Source: Asterias rubens (taxonomy: Eukaryota; Echinodermata; Asteroidea; Forcipulatida; Asteriidae). Taken from it: a DNA stretch of 64,000 nt. Shown one piece after another: positions 46,192 through 57,721 of this stretch. The notes under the pieces were generated by a model. It was not told where the DNA came from and did not search any database. It was given only the letters and a program-made list of their open reading frames with translations. Position 1 is the stretch's first letter, and every line of letters starts with the position of its first letter. The position numbers and the translations under genes were made by a program. The stretch lies in contig NC_047068.1 in NCBI RefSeq assembly GCF_902459465.1, positions 16,081,195 through 16,145,194 on the forward strand, read 5' to 3'.

Positions 46192-49100
46192 ATGGATGAA
46201 AATACACCTTCAGATAAAGAGTCCACCGGAGATCCCGTAATGGCCACTTTCCAAAGTATAAATGAAACACCAGAGGATGAAAAGTGCGGCTGTTCTCTTC
46301 TCGGTTACCCAAGATGGCTCCAAAGGTTTGCTTCCATCAAGCTCGTCATTCCCATCATCTCCCTGCAGATGATTTTAATCGCTTTCTTTTCCTCCAACTT
46401 TGAAGCGTCACTCACCACGATCGAGACCCGCTACCAGTTGAGCATCGCCGAGCTCGGCCTCATCACGACCATGTTCACCGCGGGCTCTCTGGTCTCGACC
46501 GTCGTCGTGACGCATTTCGGGGGCAGGCCAACCAGCAGTCGCCCGGTGTGGATTGCCGTTGGAGGGATCATTTTATCCATCGGAATGTTCATGTTCACCT
46601 TGCCTCAGTTTGTCTTCTCCCCGTACCAGCCACCGTTGTCCACGCTGCTAGGTCCGTCCGCGCTTAACGACTCAGGGACACACACCGGTTTGTGCGCCCT
46701 TGAAGCAGGGCCCACCATGCAGGAGGAGGATGGAGATATCATCTGCGAAGATGAAGATCGCCAAACTCTCTTTGAGAACAATGTTACTTTCATCATCTTC
46801 CTTATAGCAGAGCTTCTGGTCGGTATAGGTTTTGGGCCGTTGATACCACTTGCACTGTGTTATATTGATGATAGCGCGAGTACAGGAACAACGGCCTTGG
46901 CATCAGGTAGGTCAAGAAAAGTGTGGACTCGTTAGGGGTTATTAAACACTCAAGGCTAGTCCTAAGTTAAAGAGGACGAGTAATTCGTCCTTATTCGAGA
47001 TGAGACTAGTCTTAACTCTTTGTAAAATCAAGCCCATGGAACTGAACTTGTTAGCTGTTCCGAACTACCGTCGGAACAGGTTTTGTTTTCGTCTAGATTT
47101 TTATTGTTTTTATTATTATTCTTTGTTTCCGCCTAAAACCCCATTGCATTTGTACACGTTTTTTGTTTATTCCTAATCTCCCAAACCACAAGGTCAAAAG
47201 AGTTAAATCATAATATCAAATTGAAGCTTAGAACATAAGCTTAATTCTAAATGTCACAAATGTCAAAATTCTTAATTAATTAACCACGTGATCTTCATTT
47301 GAATTTTTAATTTGTAAACTTGATGCAGTCACTTTCATGTTATTGTGAAATATTCTATTTGGTAATACAACACAGTATGTACCTATATGAGTTGTTAACT
47401 TCTTGAGAGGAGTCTATAGTATTTTGTTTCCTACCCGCGTTCTGGACACATAACTCTGTACACGCACAAAGTACGGACATTTAGGATTTTCGTTAGAACG
47501 TGCGTTAAATTTGTCCTTGTTTTTCTAACCGCGTTCTGGACCAATTACTCTGTGCATGGGTTTTCGTTAAAACGAACGTACGTAATTAGATAGGGATTTT
47601 TGACGACATCGACGTCGTCGTCAAAAACCCCTAAAGGCATTTAATACTACATTTCAACCCTTCTTAATAGTTATAGGCGTTTTTAGCAGTTCATATTTAG
47701 TGACAATGGTCGCAAAATCATGAAACGAGAATTATTTCGCCGGATCATAATCCCCTCTGTTGATGCACACATGTAAAAACCCACCTTTTTTGCATCGTGC
47801 CCTTCTAGCCTAGTGTTCATCAGTCGCGACTACACATCTGAGAATTGCGAGTTCGAATCTCCGTCCGAAATCAATATTTGTTTATCCCCCAAAACTAAAA
47901 ATATATTTCTTTTTGTAATATTTAAGTTTGATTCTTATCTTTATATCGATAGTGTTGCCTTTTCTTTTTCTCAAATGTTAGCCCAACATAACCTGTGTGC
48001 ATGCATGACACGATGATGTTTAAAAACACAGTAAGCGAAAAATGGTGATCATAAGCGCAGACGTTGGTGGTTAAGAGTTCTGTGAAATCAACTTATAATA
48101 GATCAAACATCAAACCAGCGACCCCCCCAAAAAAATTAAAATCGTAATTAATTAACCACGTGACCCATATTTGCATATTTAATTGTACAAGGGGACAAAG
48201 TTGTTGGAACTTCCTGTTGATGCTGACATCATGAGAACATCAGCATAAGTAATGGAATTGCACTACCTATTGAACCACTTGGAGTGTTCAAGGAGTCCAA
48301 CACGTCAGTTAAGAGTCCAACTCTGATTGTAAAAATCAATTCAGGCATCATCTTCAATTTAATTTTATGCAACAAGCAAACTTATACATTTTCTGATTTT
48401 ATTTCAAAGAGTAACATAAATGGCTGTTAGCGAACGGTTTTCAACAAAAACTACATGGTGTACGTGCACAATACTCTTACTGGCCTCAAGCATTTACCTC
48501 TAGATAATAAATCAAGCATTCAGTTCAAAATGATAAAAGTTTGTTATTGCCACGTTGTTCAGCGAACCATGAATCATACACAGCTACTATTCACAAGAAA
48601 ATCTATGTGTGGAGGGTAACAGACAGCACACCATGGAACCGGAGTTTAACAATGACAATACCAAAAGTGCAATCGTCAGCTCTTGAAGTTTATTAGGTGT
48701 TCGGCTTTTAGCCGAAAACCTATTGTTATTGTTAAGTTTTTTTTTTTTTTTTTTTTTTTTCTCCGTCTTCTTCTTCTGCCTGAACGTTCTCCGCCAATTT
48801 TGAGAAAAACTGAAACTTGTATGAACTTGAAACTTCTCATGAACATCAACCTCGGTGAGTAGACGGCACCGCAACTTTTTTGGAATGGTGACGTCATTGA
48901 TGACGTCATTACGTTAAATAAACGTGAAATAAACCTTAAATAATTAGAAAAATCATATCTTCAAAACCAAAAGAGCTACGTTCAAGATTCTTTTTTTACA
49001 TAAAACCTCTTATAAAGATCTACAAATGCGGTGCACAACGTGACCCCATTTGACCTTTACTTCCGGTCGAAACCGGAAGTTAAAGTAACAAATCATGTTA

Positions 49101-52100
49101 TTTTGGGCTCTAGAGCCTAAGTGAATAAAAATATGAAAAAATGTCCAATGCATAAAATTTTTTTAAACTCGAGAGCATTCTAAAAATATAATGTGTGACG
49201 TCATAGCTACGTCACAACGAAAATGGTACACGAGGTCGAAAAAAAAATTATTTTGCTATCTCAAAAAATACAGCATGTACGGACTTGAAACTTACCACGT
49301 ACTTAGACCAAAGCGTGTATATGACAAAGAACAAAATTTGGAATGATGACGTCATCGATGACGTCATTATATTAAATTGAAGTTTTTTATTAAAATACTC
49401 ATATCTCCAGAATCAGATATGCTACATACGTGATCTTTACACCATATGAAAGGTCATGAAGTATTAAACAAATCTTACACAGGGTGTGACCCCATTTGAC
49501 CTTTACTTCCGGTCGAAACCGGAAGTAGTAGTTTGTTTTATAAAAAATCGTATCTGAATAATATTATTTTGTGTATTAATATAATAACTTAATTTTAAGG
49601 CCCTTCGACGATTCTACAAATGTTTACAATGTGTGACCTCATTTGACCTTCATTTCCGGTCGAACCCGGAAGTATAAGTTTGTACATACAAAATTGTGTA
49701 TCTTATTAATGAAACGTGGTACATTAATAATCATTACATCAATTTTGAGCTCTCTGGCAATTCTATATGTTTTGCACAAAGTGTGACCCCATTTGACCTT
49801 TAAATCCTGTCAAACCGGAAGCTGAAGTTTAATATGACAAACCTTCATTTCTCCGTCTTCTTCTGCCTGAACGTTCTCCGCCAATTTTGAGAAAAACTGA
49901 AACTTGTATGAACTTGAAACTTCTCATGAACATCAACCTCGGTGAGTAGACGGCACCGCAACTTTTTTGGAATGGTGACGTCATTACGTTTCATCTAACC
50001 AACGCTTTTTTACGACCAAAACTTCATCCAAAAGGTCACCCACAACTGCGAACCCAATTTGACCTTGTGGTCTTCAGGTTTAACAAAATTTCAAACATTC
50101 CTATCTCAACAACTGCTCGTCATATTTTCACAATGTTTGCATCAGTTTGCAAATTGTTGACCGTGCTCAAACTTTTGCATTGACATGACCCCTGTTTGAC
50201 CTTTATTTCCAGTCGTTTAAGCGCACCTGCGTATTATCCCCATTGGTACAGCACTAAAACCGTATGTACAACGTACAACGTGTTACACCTATACAAACCC
50301 CAAGTGTGCTGCAACTTCCTGTATAGTTTCTGCTCAAAGCGTTTTGTCACTTAATCCTTCCCTTCGGTTAAATCTAGTCTCTTCTACAGTCGTCAATATT
50401 CATAAATTCATATTTCCTTAACTACACAAGCCATCTCGACAGTATACACCATATGAAAGGGCTCCACATACTTCACAAAAAAGAATATGTTGATGACCTT
50501 GTATTGACCTTTTCACCTGTCTAAACTGGAAGTTCTAAAAAACGCTTAGAAAAAAGGTTATTTAATAGCTATTCACTTTGTTTTCACAATAACACACAGC
50601 ATAGCTCACTATCTCCCCAGTCAACTAAACTTAAAAAGTGATGGCTCGTTAATTCAGGCCAGAAATCCGAACACCTCGAATTTGTTATCAAACAAATTCT
50701 TATGTCTAGTTATACATGGGGCTGATGGTGATCAAAAGGATAAAAGTTGTTATCGCCACATTATTCAACGAACCCGTGAACCAATTTCTCTAGTATTTAT
50801 TTTGGGTATTTTGTTTATCTGTTTCATTTAAATATATGGTTCAGTTTTATTTTACGCTAACTGTTTTTGTGTTTGTTCTTCCTGTAAATTTGAATTGTTT
50901 TGCCGCTACATAAGATTACACCCACTTAATAGAATGCTTACATTGCTTTCTTCGTTAGAAAAGGGGGGGGGGGGTCCGTACTCGTTAAGGTTTGCTTTTT
51001 ATGGGCCCCTCCATCCCCTACATGTGTTTTGCATTGATTTTTAGTGTTTTTTTCTATTATTGTACGATTGCAATTGCTTGTAATAAATTATTTATTACCT
51101 TCTGTGTAGACTAAGCAAGTCTCGCGCGTATTTGAACTTGCGGGACCATTATGTTCCAAACCTTATGGAGTTTTACGTGGGACATTTTGTTTCGTCCATG
51201 ATTTTAGTTTAACGTAGTTTATGACCATGAATATTAGAAATATTGTTGGAAATGTAATACTAGTTAACAAAACGTATACAAGTAAAATTCTTTCAACAAA
51301 AGAAATCCTACTTTCGGGATGTCGACTTCCCGAGATAAATTATCACAGGAAGACGACATCCTAATTTTAGGATGTCGACTTCCCGAGATAAATTATCACA
51401 GCAAGACGACATCCTACTTTCGGGATATCGACATTCCGAGATAAATTATCACAGGAAGACGACATTCTTCTTTTAGAATGTCGACTTCCCGAGATAAATT
51501 ATCACAGGAAGATGACAACTGACGTTTAGGATGTCGACATACCGAGATAAATTATCACAGCAAGACGACATCCTACTTTTAGGATGTCGACATCCCGAGA
51601 TAAATTATCACAGGAAGACGACATCCTACTTTTAGGATGTCGACATTCCGAGATCAATTATCACAGGAAGACGACATTCTTCTTTAAGAATGTCGACTGT
51701 TTGTAGTTATAAGACTCCTTGGGGATAGGAGAAAAATTTGGAAAAACCGTGACCTCAATTTGACCTCTACTTCCGGGTCAACCGGAAGTGGGACCATATC
51801 TCAAGAACTACTCAACCGATTTTCAATTTGTTTTCACTTACAGACTCCTTGACATTAATATTTACTGTGAAAACTCGTGACCCCATGTTGGCTGGCCTCT
51901 ACGTCCGGGTGAACCGGAAGTGGGACCATACGCCAAGTACTATACAACCGATTTTCAAACCTGTTTGTTCAGTTTTATCCTCCTAAGGCATTAAAAATAA
52001 ACTTTGAAAATCCATGACCCCAAGTTGATCTCTACTTCCGGGTCAACCAGAAGTGGCACCATATCTCAAGAACTACACAACCGATTTTCTAACTTTTTTT

Positions 52101-55100
52101 AGTTACAGACTCCTTGGGCGTTAGAGATTAGCCTTAGGTAATACCGTGACCCCATGAAGTGGCACCGTAACTCAAGACACTGTACAGTATTTTTCAAACT
52201 TTTTTTCAGTTATAGACTCCTTGGTAATGTTAACACAAAATCAAAGCAAAAGAACACGGAACAGCTTTGTGTTTGTTCACAAACGCCTAATGTCTAGTTT
52301 GTTTTTGTTTTTTTTATTAAAATCCAACCAATCATTATATATGGACCCCAAACATAAAGGTGAGTGGGTACAAAAATGCAAGGGGTGGATGCGGGCAATA
52401 ACTATACATGAAACAGCGGCTAAGCCTAAAGGGACAGAGCCCAATTCCATAAAGCTGCTTAAGCATAAAAACATTGCTGAATATTTTAATGCTAAGCAGA
52501 AATTGTCGGGATACCAGCCATAAATATTTGTCAAACGAGAGAGAGAGAGGGATAACACACAATATTTTGCTATTTATTCTGTGTTTCTTTTACCCAATGC
52601 AGGAATTTTCGACAGCGTTTATGGGATCGGTGGTATCCTTGGTTTCCCAATTGCCGGTATTATGCTGGGCATCTGGGTAGATTTCAACCGTGTAGATGTC
52701 AGTGAGATCACCCTCACCCCAGACGACTACGGCTGGGTAGGTGCCTGGTGGCTGGGGTTCATCATTATGTCAACGGCGTATTTCCTGCTCTCGTTTATTC
52801 TGTTCTTGTTCCCAAACCGTCTACCCATGAGCCGTGGGAAGGAGGATGCTGATATCAAGGAGGTCGAGGAGAGCAACAGAGAGAGGGGAACAAAGGACGG
52901 GACGAAGGTTGGGACATCAGCTCTTGCGGCTCTCAAAGGTACATGAAGACTGGTGCCCTGTAAAGACAGGGACCGGCCTTGCAAATTGACCTGGATTTCG
53001 GGTACAGTGGTGGAGACTGACCCAGGGGTCAGTGTAACATGGAACCTAAAACTACCCAGAAATAGGTCAAAATGCCGCAGAATCTGACGGTTAATAAATA
53101 ACATTATTATTTTAACAGTTATTAAAATGTGGGTAAGGTATCCCGGTATCCGGAATCCGGGTCAATTCTGACCCCGGGTTTCGCTCTAACTGTTCAAGAG
53201 GAGTCTTGACAATGGACATTACGCACTGGCATCATCCAGCCGCCATCTTGGAAAAATGATGACGCGAAACAATAGAAACGCACAGATTTGTACGAGCTGC
53301 CTGCTCACAGGTTTGGCCAATGAACAACATCATTTTTTTAGGCAAGGGCGACCTACATAAATTACATCATGTGCATAATATAGGGTCTAATGGACATCGT
53401 ATAGACACCTCAACATTTTCTCTGTCTTAATTTTCACAGAGTGGCCTCGTTCAGTATGGCGACTTCTGAAGAATCCAATTTACCGTCTGAGTTGTCTGTC
53501 GTACATCACGGAGAACGCCCTCTTCTATTCACTATTCACCTTCTTCCCAAAATACATGCAAGACCAGTTCAGCATCGACGTGTTCACGTCTGGCAATATA
53601 TTCGGTATCTATTAGTTTTTTTATTTTGGTAAATTTGTGTATGGATGAGAAGTAGGATTTAACCTTTGCATGGTTGAAACAAAACTAAGAGAGGTTTGCG
53701 GAAACACCATGGGAACATCTCTTTTGAGTAGTGTTGGTTCTGAAATAAACCGGTGGTTGACGACTAAACGGGTCGATCACGCTTTGGTCGCCTTCTCTTC
53801 TCCCGCGAACGATCAGTCCATGGGTCGAAACACGTTGCCTTAGATCGGAAGAGTTGTTCTTTGAAAAGCGTTTAACAACCGTTTGTTACAAAATGCATAT
53901 AGTTAGAAAGATGTTTTAAAGGTAGAATACAATGATCCACACACATTTGCCTCGAAATTGCGTGGTTTTCCTTTTACTTTGCGAACTAACACGGTCGGCC
54001 ATTTATGGGAGTCAAAGATTTGACTCCCATAAATGGCCGACCGTGTTTGTCGACGAGGTAAAAGGAAAACCACGAAATTTCGAAAGATACTTGTGTGGAT
54101 CATTATATTCTACTTTTAAAGTATCTTTCTAATCATATTATGCATTTTATAACAAACGGTTACAAACGCTTTTCAAAGACCAACTCGACCGATCCAAGGC
54201 AACGTGTTCCTTTAATTCGGTTCTTGAACCAACACTACTCAAAAGAGAGTTTCGCATGGTTTTACCGCAAACCTCTCTTGTTCTATTGAACTAATATTGG
54301 TGAACTTGTGTGTGCAACCATTATTATCATATGTAGGGTGTGTAAAGAGCCGGAGTGGTGTCGACGTTTCGAACTGTGTACTCTGCTCGTCAGCAGAACT
54401 GAGTCAGCACAAATAACTGACAACAACAATCCATTATTAGGTGGTTTTCTGGAAAACATAACCAGATGATTGAAGAAAGGAATGTTCACAAATGTGTTTC
54501 ACATTGTGACCTTTTGAATTCGTAGTTAGTTACACTTGTCGCTAAGAGAGAGGGTGTGCCTCTTTGGTTCTGGAGGAGGCAGTAGCTTCGAGCTGCAGCA
54601 CCTTGTAAACATTAAGGAGCTCCATACATGTGGCTCATAATTAAAACTTCGCCCCTCCCTAAAAAAAAATATAAAAAATAGCGCCCAAAAAAAACTATTT
54701 CTCAAAATAAAAATATAAATAGGCAACCTAAAATGACTTTGTTTGCCACCAGGTTTTGCCATCATCCCAGCCTGGGCGTTGGGTTCACTTATCGGCGGTG
54801 TCTTAGTCAAGGTATTCGGCCTCAAGTTACGAGGGTTGGCCATGCTAGGATGGGTCACTGCTTTGATGTCCACTGGCCTCGTTATCACTATAATGCTTAT
54901 TGGATGCCACAATTTACCAACGGCAGGCGTGACTGTTGGTTACCAGGGAACTGAGTAAGTTGAACTTTGCCCCAATAATAGTAATAGTTGTTAGACAGGA
55001 ACCAATTTCATAAAGCTGTTAAGACAACAAATACTGCTTGACAAATTTCGGTATGCAAACAATAAGTGGAGCACCAATTGCAATAATGTAAATTAATGAA

Positions 55101-57721
55101 AGGGTTTGGCTGGCAAACCAGTTTCTGTTAAGCAAGACTTTTCAGTGTTTAGTAAGTTTTTTTTTATAGAAGACGACACTGTCATCTGCATTTAGCTGAG
55201 ACTTCCATATGTCTCAGCTATGCACAATGTTTTCTATAAAATCAGCATTCACCAAAATGTAACTTGTTGATTTGAGATGGCGGCACAATTCTCATATTTG
55301 AACTTTCTACTTGCAGATTAGAAAGCGTCAGTTTAGACGCACCGTGTAATTCAGACTGTTTCTGTGATCCTGAAGCCGCCTTCATTCCACACTGTGGATC
55401 GGATGGTATCACCTATTTCTCTCCTTGCCATGCAGGATGTACGGGTGCAACCGAAAACGAGGCACGTAAAGATCGTTTTGACAAATAAATTTTCGTTTGA
55501 AGCCTTTTGGAAACATAACAATCGTTTAGCATCATTTGAATCTTTTTGGAAACATGACAATCGCTTAACATTACTATTTAACACTAATACAAAAGATGCA
55601 TCAAAATTGCACGACGTTTATAAACTGCAGCACGGAAGCCTGAGGACAAGGGTGCTCGCAAGAAACCAGAAACACCGGGGTAAACCCACATTCCTTTAGG
55701 TTCGTCAGGGTTCGATCCCATGCACTACCCATCATGGCTAGTACAAGCCTGTAGTTCCAATCCACGCTCTGTGAACCATTTCTCAGATTTTTGAAGGTTA
55801 GTGTCCGTTGTGGACGCTGCGACCAGAAATAATGTAGTTGGTACCCGCTGCTACCTTGCCAAACGTGGACGGCGTCGACGTTGGTAAAAATACCAGGGCT
55901 ATTTTCTCAGCAAGTACACACCGTATTAATTAGCTGAGACTTTGACATCTGACTTTGATTGTACCTGCTTTGTAATTTTACATTTTAATCAGCATTACGT
56001 TGAACAAAAAGTCTATGATCTACCTTTTTTCGGTACAACCATAATTATTCTAAATTTGATTCGTACTAACGCACAGACCTACACAGGGTGTTCTTGTCTG
56101 GAGTTACCATTGTCATCAGAGTCATCGACCACGCCCCCATCGCTAACGCCTGGCCACTGTGAGTCCGATTGCTCAAGTTTCGTCATCTTTGTCTTCGTGG
56201 CAGCCGTCTGGGTGTTCATTACGGGACTCATCGGCTCTCCTAGAAACATCATCATAATAAGGTAAAGGTCATCATCTTGACCAGAGGTCACTGTTAAGGT
56301 CATCACCTAGACCAGAGGTCACGGTAGAAGTCTCCTTGAACAGAGGTCATCAAAATAAAAAATGGCAGAAGTATTTCGCTGAAAGATGGGCATCCATTTC
56401 AAATTTCACACATCCGGGTGTCTCGCCCCACAGAGGGTCATCAGATATTCCATACTATGGTGGTTGATTTTATGCATGGTTTATTAAAGACAGTGGGCAC
56501 TATTGGTAATTGTCAAAGACTAGTCTTCACAGTTAGTGTATCTCAACATATGCATACAATAACAAACCTGTGAAAATTTGAGCTCAATCGGTCGTCGAAA
56601 TTGCGAGATAACAATGAAAGAAAAAACACCCTTGTCACACAAAGTTGTGTGCTTTCTGATGCTTGATTTCGAGACCTCAAATTCTAAACTTGAGGGCTCG
56701 AAATCAAATTCGTGGAAAATTACTTCTTTCTCGAAAATTACGTCACTTCAGCGGGAGCTGTTTCTCACAATGTTTTATACCATCAACCTCTCCCCATTAC
56801 TTGTAATCAAGAAAGGTTTTATGGTGATAATTATTTTGAGTAATTACCAATAGTGTCCACTGCCTTTAAATATTTTCCCATCGAACAAATCTCGGCTCAT
56901 CCTCGAAGATGCTTGAAATGTGTCCAACACAACAAGATGTTCACTAAATCGCACCTTCTCATTGTCACTACACCTTTACTTGGGGACGATTTCACAAAGA
57001 GCTAAGATTGATCGTAACTGCGAATCAATCATAGTTGCTTAGTAAAGTGTGATGCCACAATGCAAATCACTATGGTGAAACTGACAATTTATCTTACGAT
57101 GGATTTTACTGCTTTGTAATATATTACCTTGTTTTTATTTATAGTTCCGTCGATCCAGAAGACAAAACTTTTGCTCTTGGTCTGAGCCGTGTCCTCGCCC
57201 TGACCTTAGGTAAGTTATTCTGTATAAATTCTTACTAATGAGCAAGAATGAAATTACACTATAAGTAATACTTGAAGGTCTTAATTGGGTTGATCAATAA
57301 TGTATTTGTCATAAGCAAAACAGTACAACGATTTAAAGGATACTACAGGGAGACAACAGCTTTTAAAGCACTAATGGTAGCTTATTTAAAGCTATTTCTT
57401 TGTTAGAATTAATATTAAAGTAGAAATATTGCAACACATTCGCCACCAAAATCTTCGTCAAATTTGTTTTATTGTTTTTCCCCAGGGTCACTACCATTCC
57501 CGGTGCTGTTCGGAACCTGCATCGATTCCTCGTGTCTGGTATGGCACACCCTTTGCGGGGAGCGAGGATTCTGTGAAGTGTACGATATCGAAAGATTCCG
57601 TCTGATTCTGTTCGGGTTGTCCAGTGCGATTATTGTACTGCAGGCAATAGTGTTCTTCATGTTGTGGCTGGTAGCCCGACGAAGGCAACCTGGACCTAGA
57701 TACGCTGAGGTGACCTACTGA
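46192..57721 (+). CDS. SLCO-like: Organic anion transporting polypeptide (OATP/SLCO family)
   Basis: Twelve-TM plasma-membrane carrier of amphipathic organic anions. Exons: 46192-46906, 52603-52938, 53440-53604, 54753-54954, 55317-55461, 56077-56261, 57145-57209, 57486-57721. They sum to 2049 nt, giving 682 aa, in frame throughout. TM1-4 are in exon 1. The family signature is at residues about 279-291 (DDYGWVGAWWLGF; Gly replaces the usual Arg before WVGAWW). The large fifth extracellular loop is Kazal-like and spread over exons 4-6, with 11 cysteines (CNSDCFC, HCGSDG, PCHAGC, GCSC, CESDC). The C-terminus ends in TM12 followed by RRR. N-glycosylation sequons are seen in the long TM3-TM4 loop. 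The start is M at 46192; upstream in-frame codons to 46054 lack family similarity and include a possible splice acceptor. Intron 5 appears to be GC-AG. Intron 1 (5.7 kb) holds the foldback-rich block. Subfamily not assigned. Confidence 0.93.
47590..47635. repeat. Short palindrome in SLCO intron 1
   Basis: GGGATTTTTGACGACATCG and CGTCGTCGTCAAAAACCC are inverted; part of a dispersed repeat spanning about 47040-47640. Confidence 0.6.
48531..50790 (+). repeat. Large composite repeat with ACTTCCGG/CCGGAAGT modules
   Basis: Starts near GGTGTTCGGCTTTTAGCCGA and a T-rich tract. Contains a 130-bp segment duplicated exactly or nearly so (about 48765-48898 and 49856-49985; TGCCTGAACGTTCTCCGCCA). Modules of GTGACCCCATTTGACCTTTA plus an ACTTCCGGTCGAAACCGGAA hairpin recur at about 49040, 49485, 49635, 49775 and 50175. 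A direct repeat (GATAAAAGTT..GTTAT.GCCAC) stands at both edges (48531 and 50740). No reading frame. Confidence 0.8.
51305..51700 (+). repeat. 53-bp minisatellite with hairpin in each unit
   Basis: GTCGAC (or one-base variant) occurs at 51321, 51374, 51427, 51480, 51533, 51586, 51639 and 51692: exactly 53 bp apart each time. Units read CCGAGATAAATTATCACAGG then AAGACGACATCCTACTTTTA and GGATGTCGAC; the last two parts pair. Confidence 0.95.
51715..52225 (+). repeat. Diverged tandem modules (about 130 bp) with CTTCCGGGTCAACCGGAAGT
   Basis: Successive units share TATCTCAAGAACTA, CAACCGATTTTCAAAC, CAGTTATAGACTCCTTGG and a CTTCCGG...CCGGAAGT hairpin; related to the modules at 49040-50215. Confidence 0.85.
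53685..54290. repeat. Palindromic element with MITE D inside, in SLCO intron 3
   Basis: Outer arms: AGAGAGGTTTGCGG and CTTTTGAGTAGTGTTGGTTC at 53690-53740, matched in inverse by GAACCAACACTACTCAAAAG and CCGCAAACCTCTCT at 54228-54277. MITE D (about 53827-54211, TTAA at its right edge) occupies the centre, with a GGGAGTCAAAGATTTGACTC palindrome at its own middle. Confidence 0.85.
56488..56865 (+). mobile_element. MITE family A, full-length copy in SLCO intron 6
   Basis: TTAA on both sides (56484-56487, 56866-56869); ends AGACAGTGGGCACTATTGG and CCAATAGTGTCCACTGCCT. Central palindrome GATTTCGAGACCTCAAATTC / CTTGAGGGCTCGAAATC. The best intact copy (378 bp). Confidence 0.93.

Noticed and set aside
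51305-51700. CRISPR-like array
   Set aside because: The 53-bp units follow directly on each other and the in-between sequence is itself repeated.
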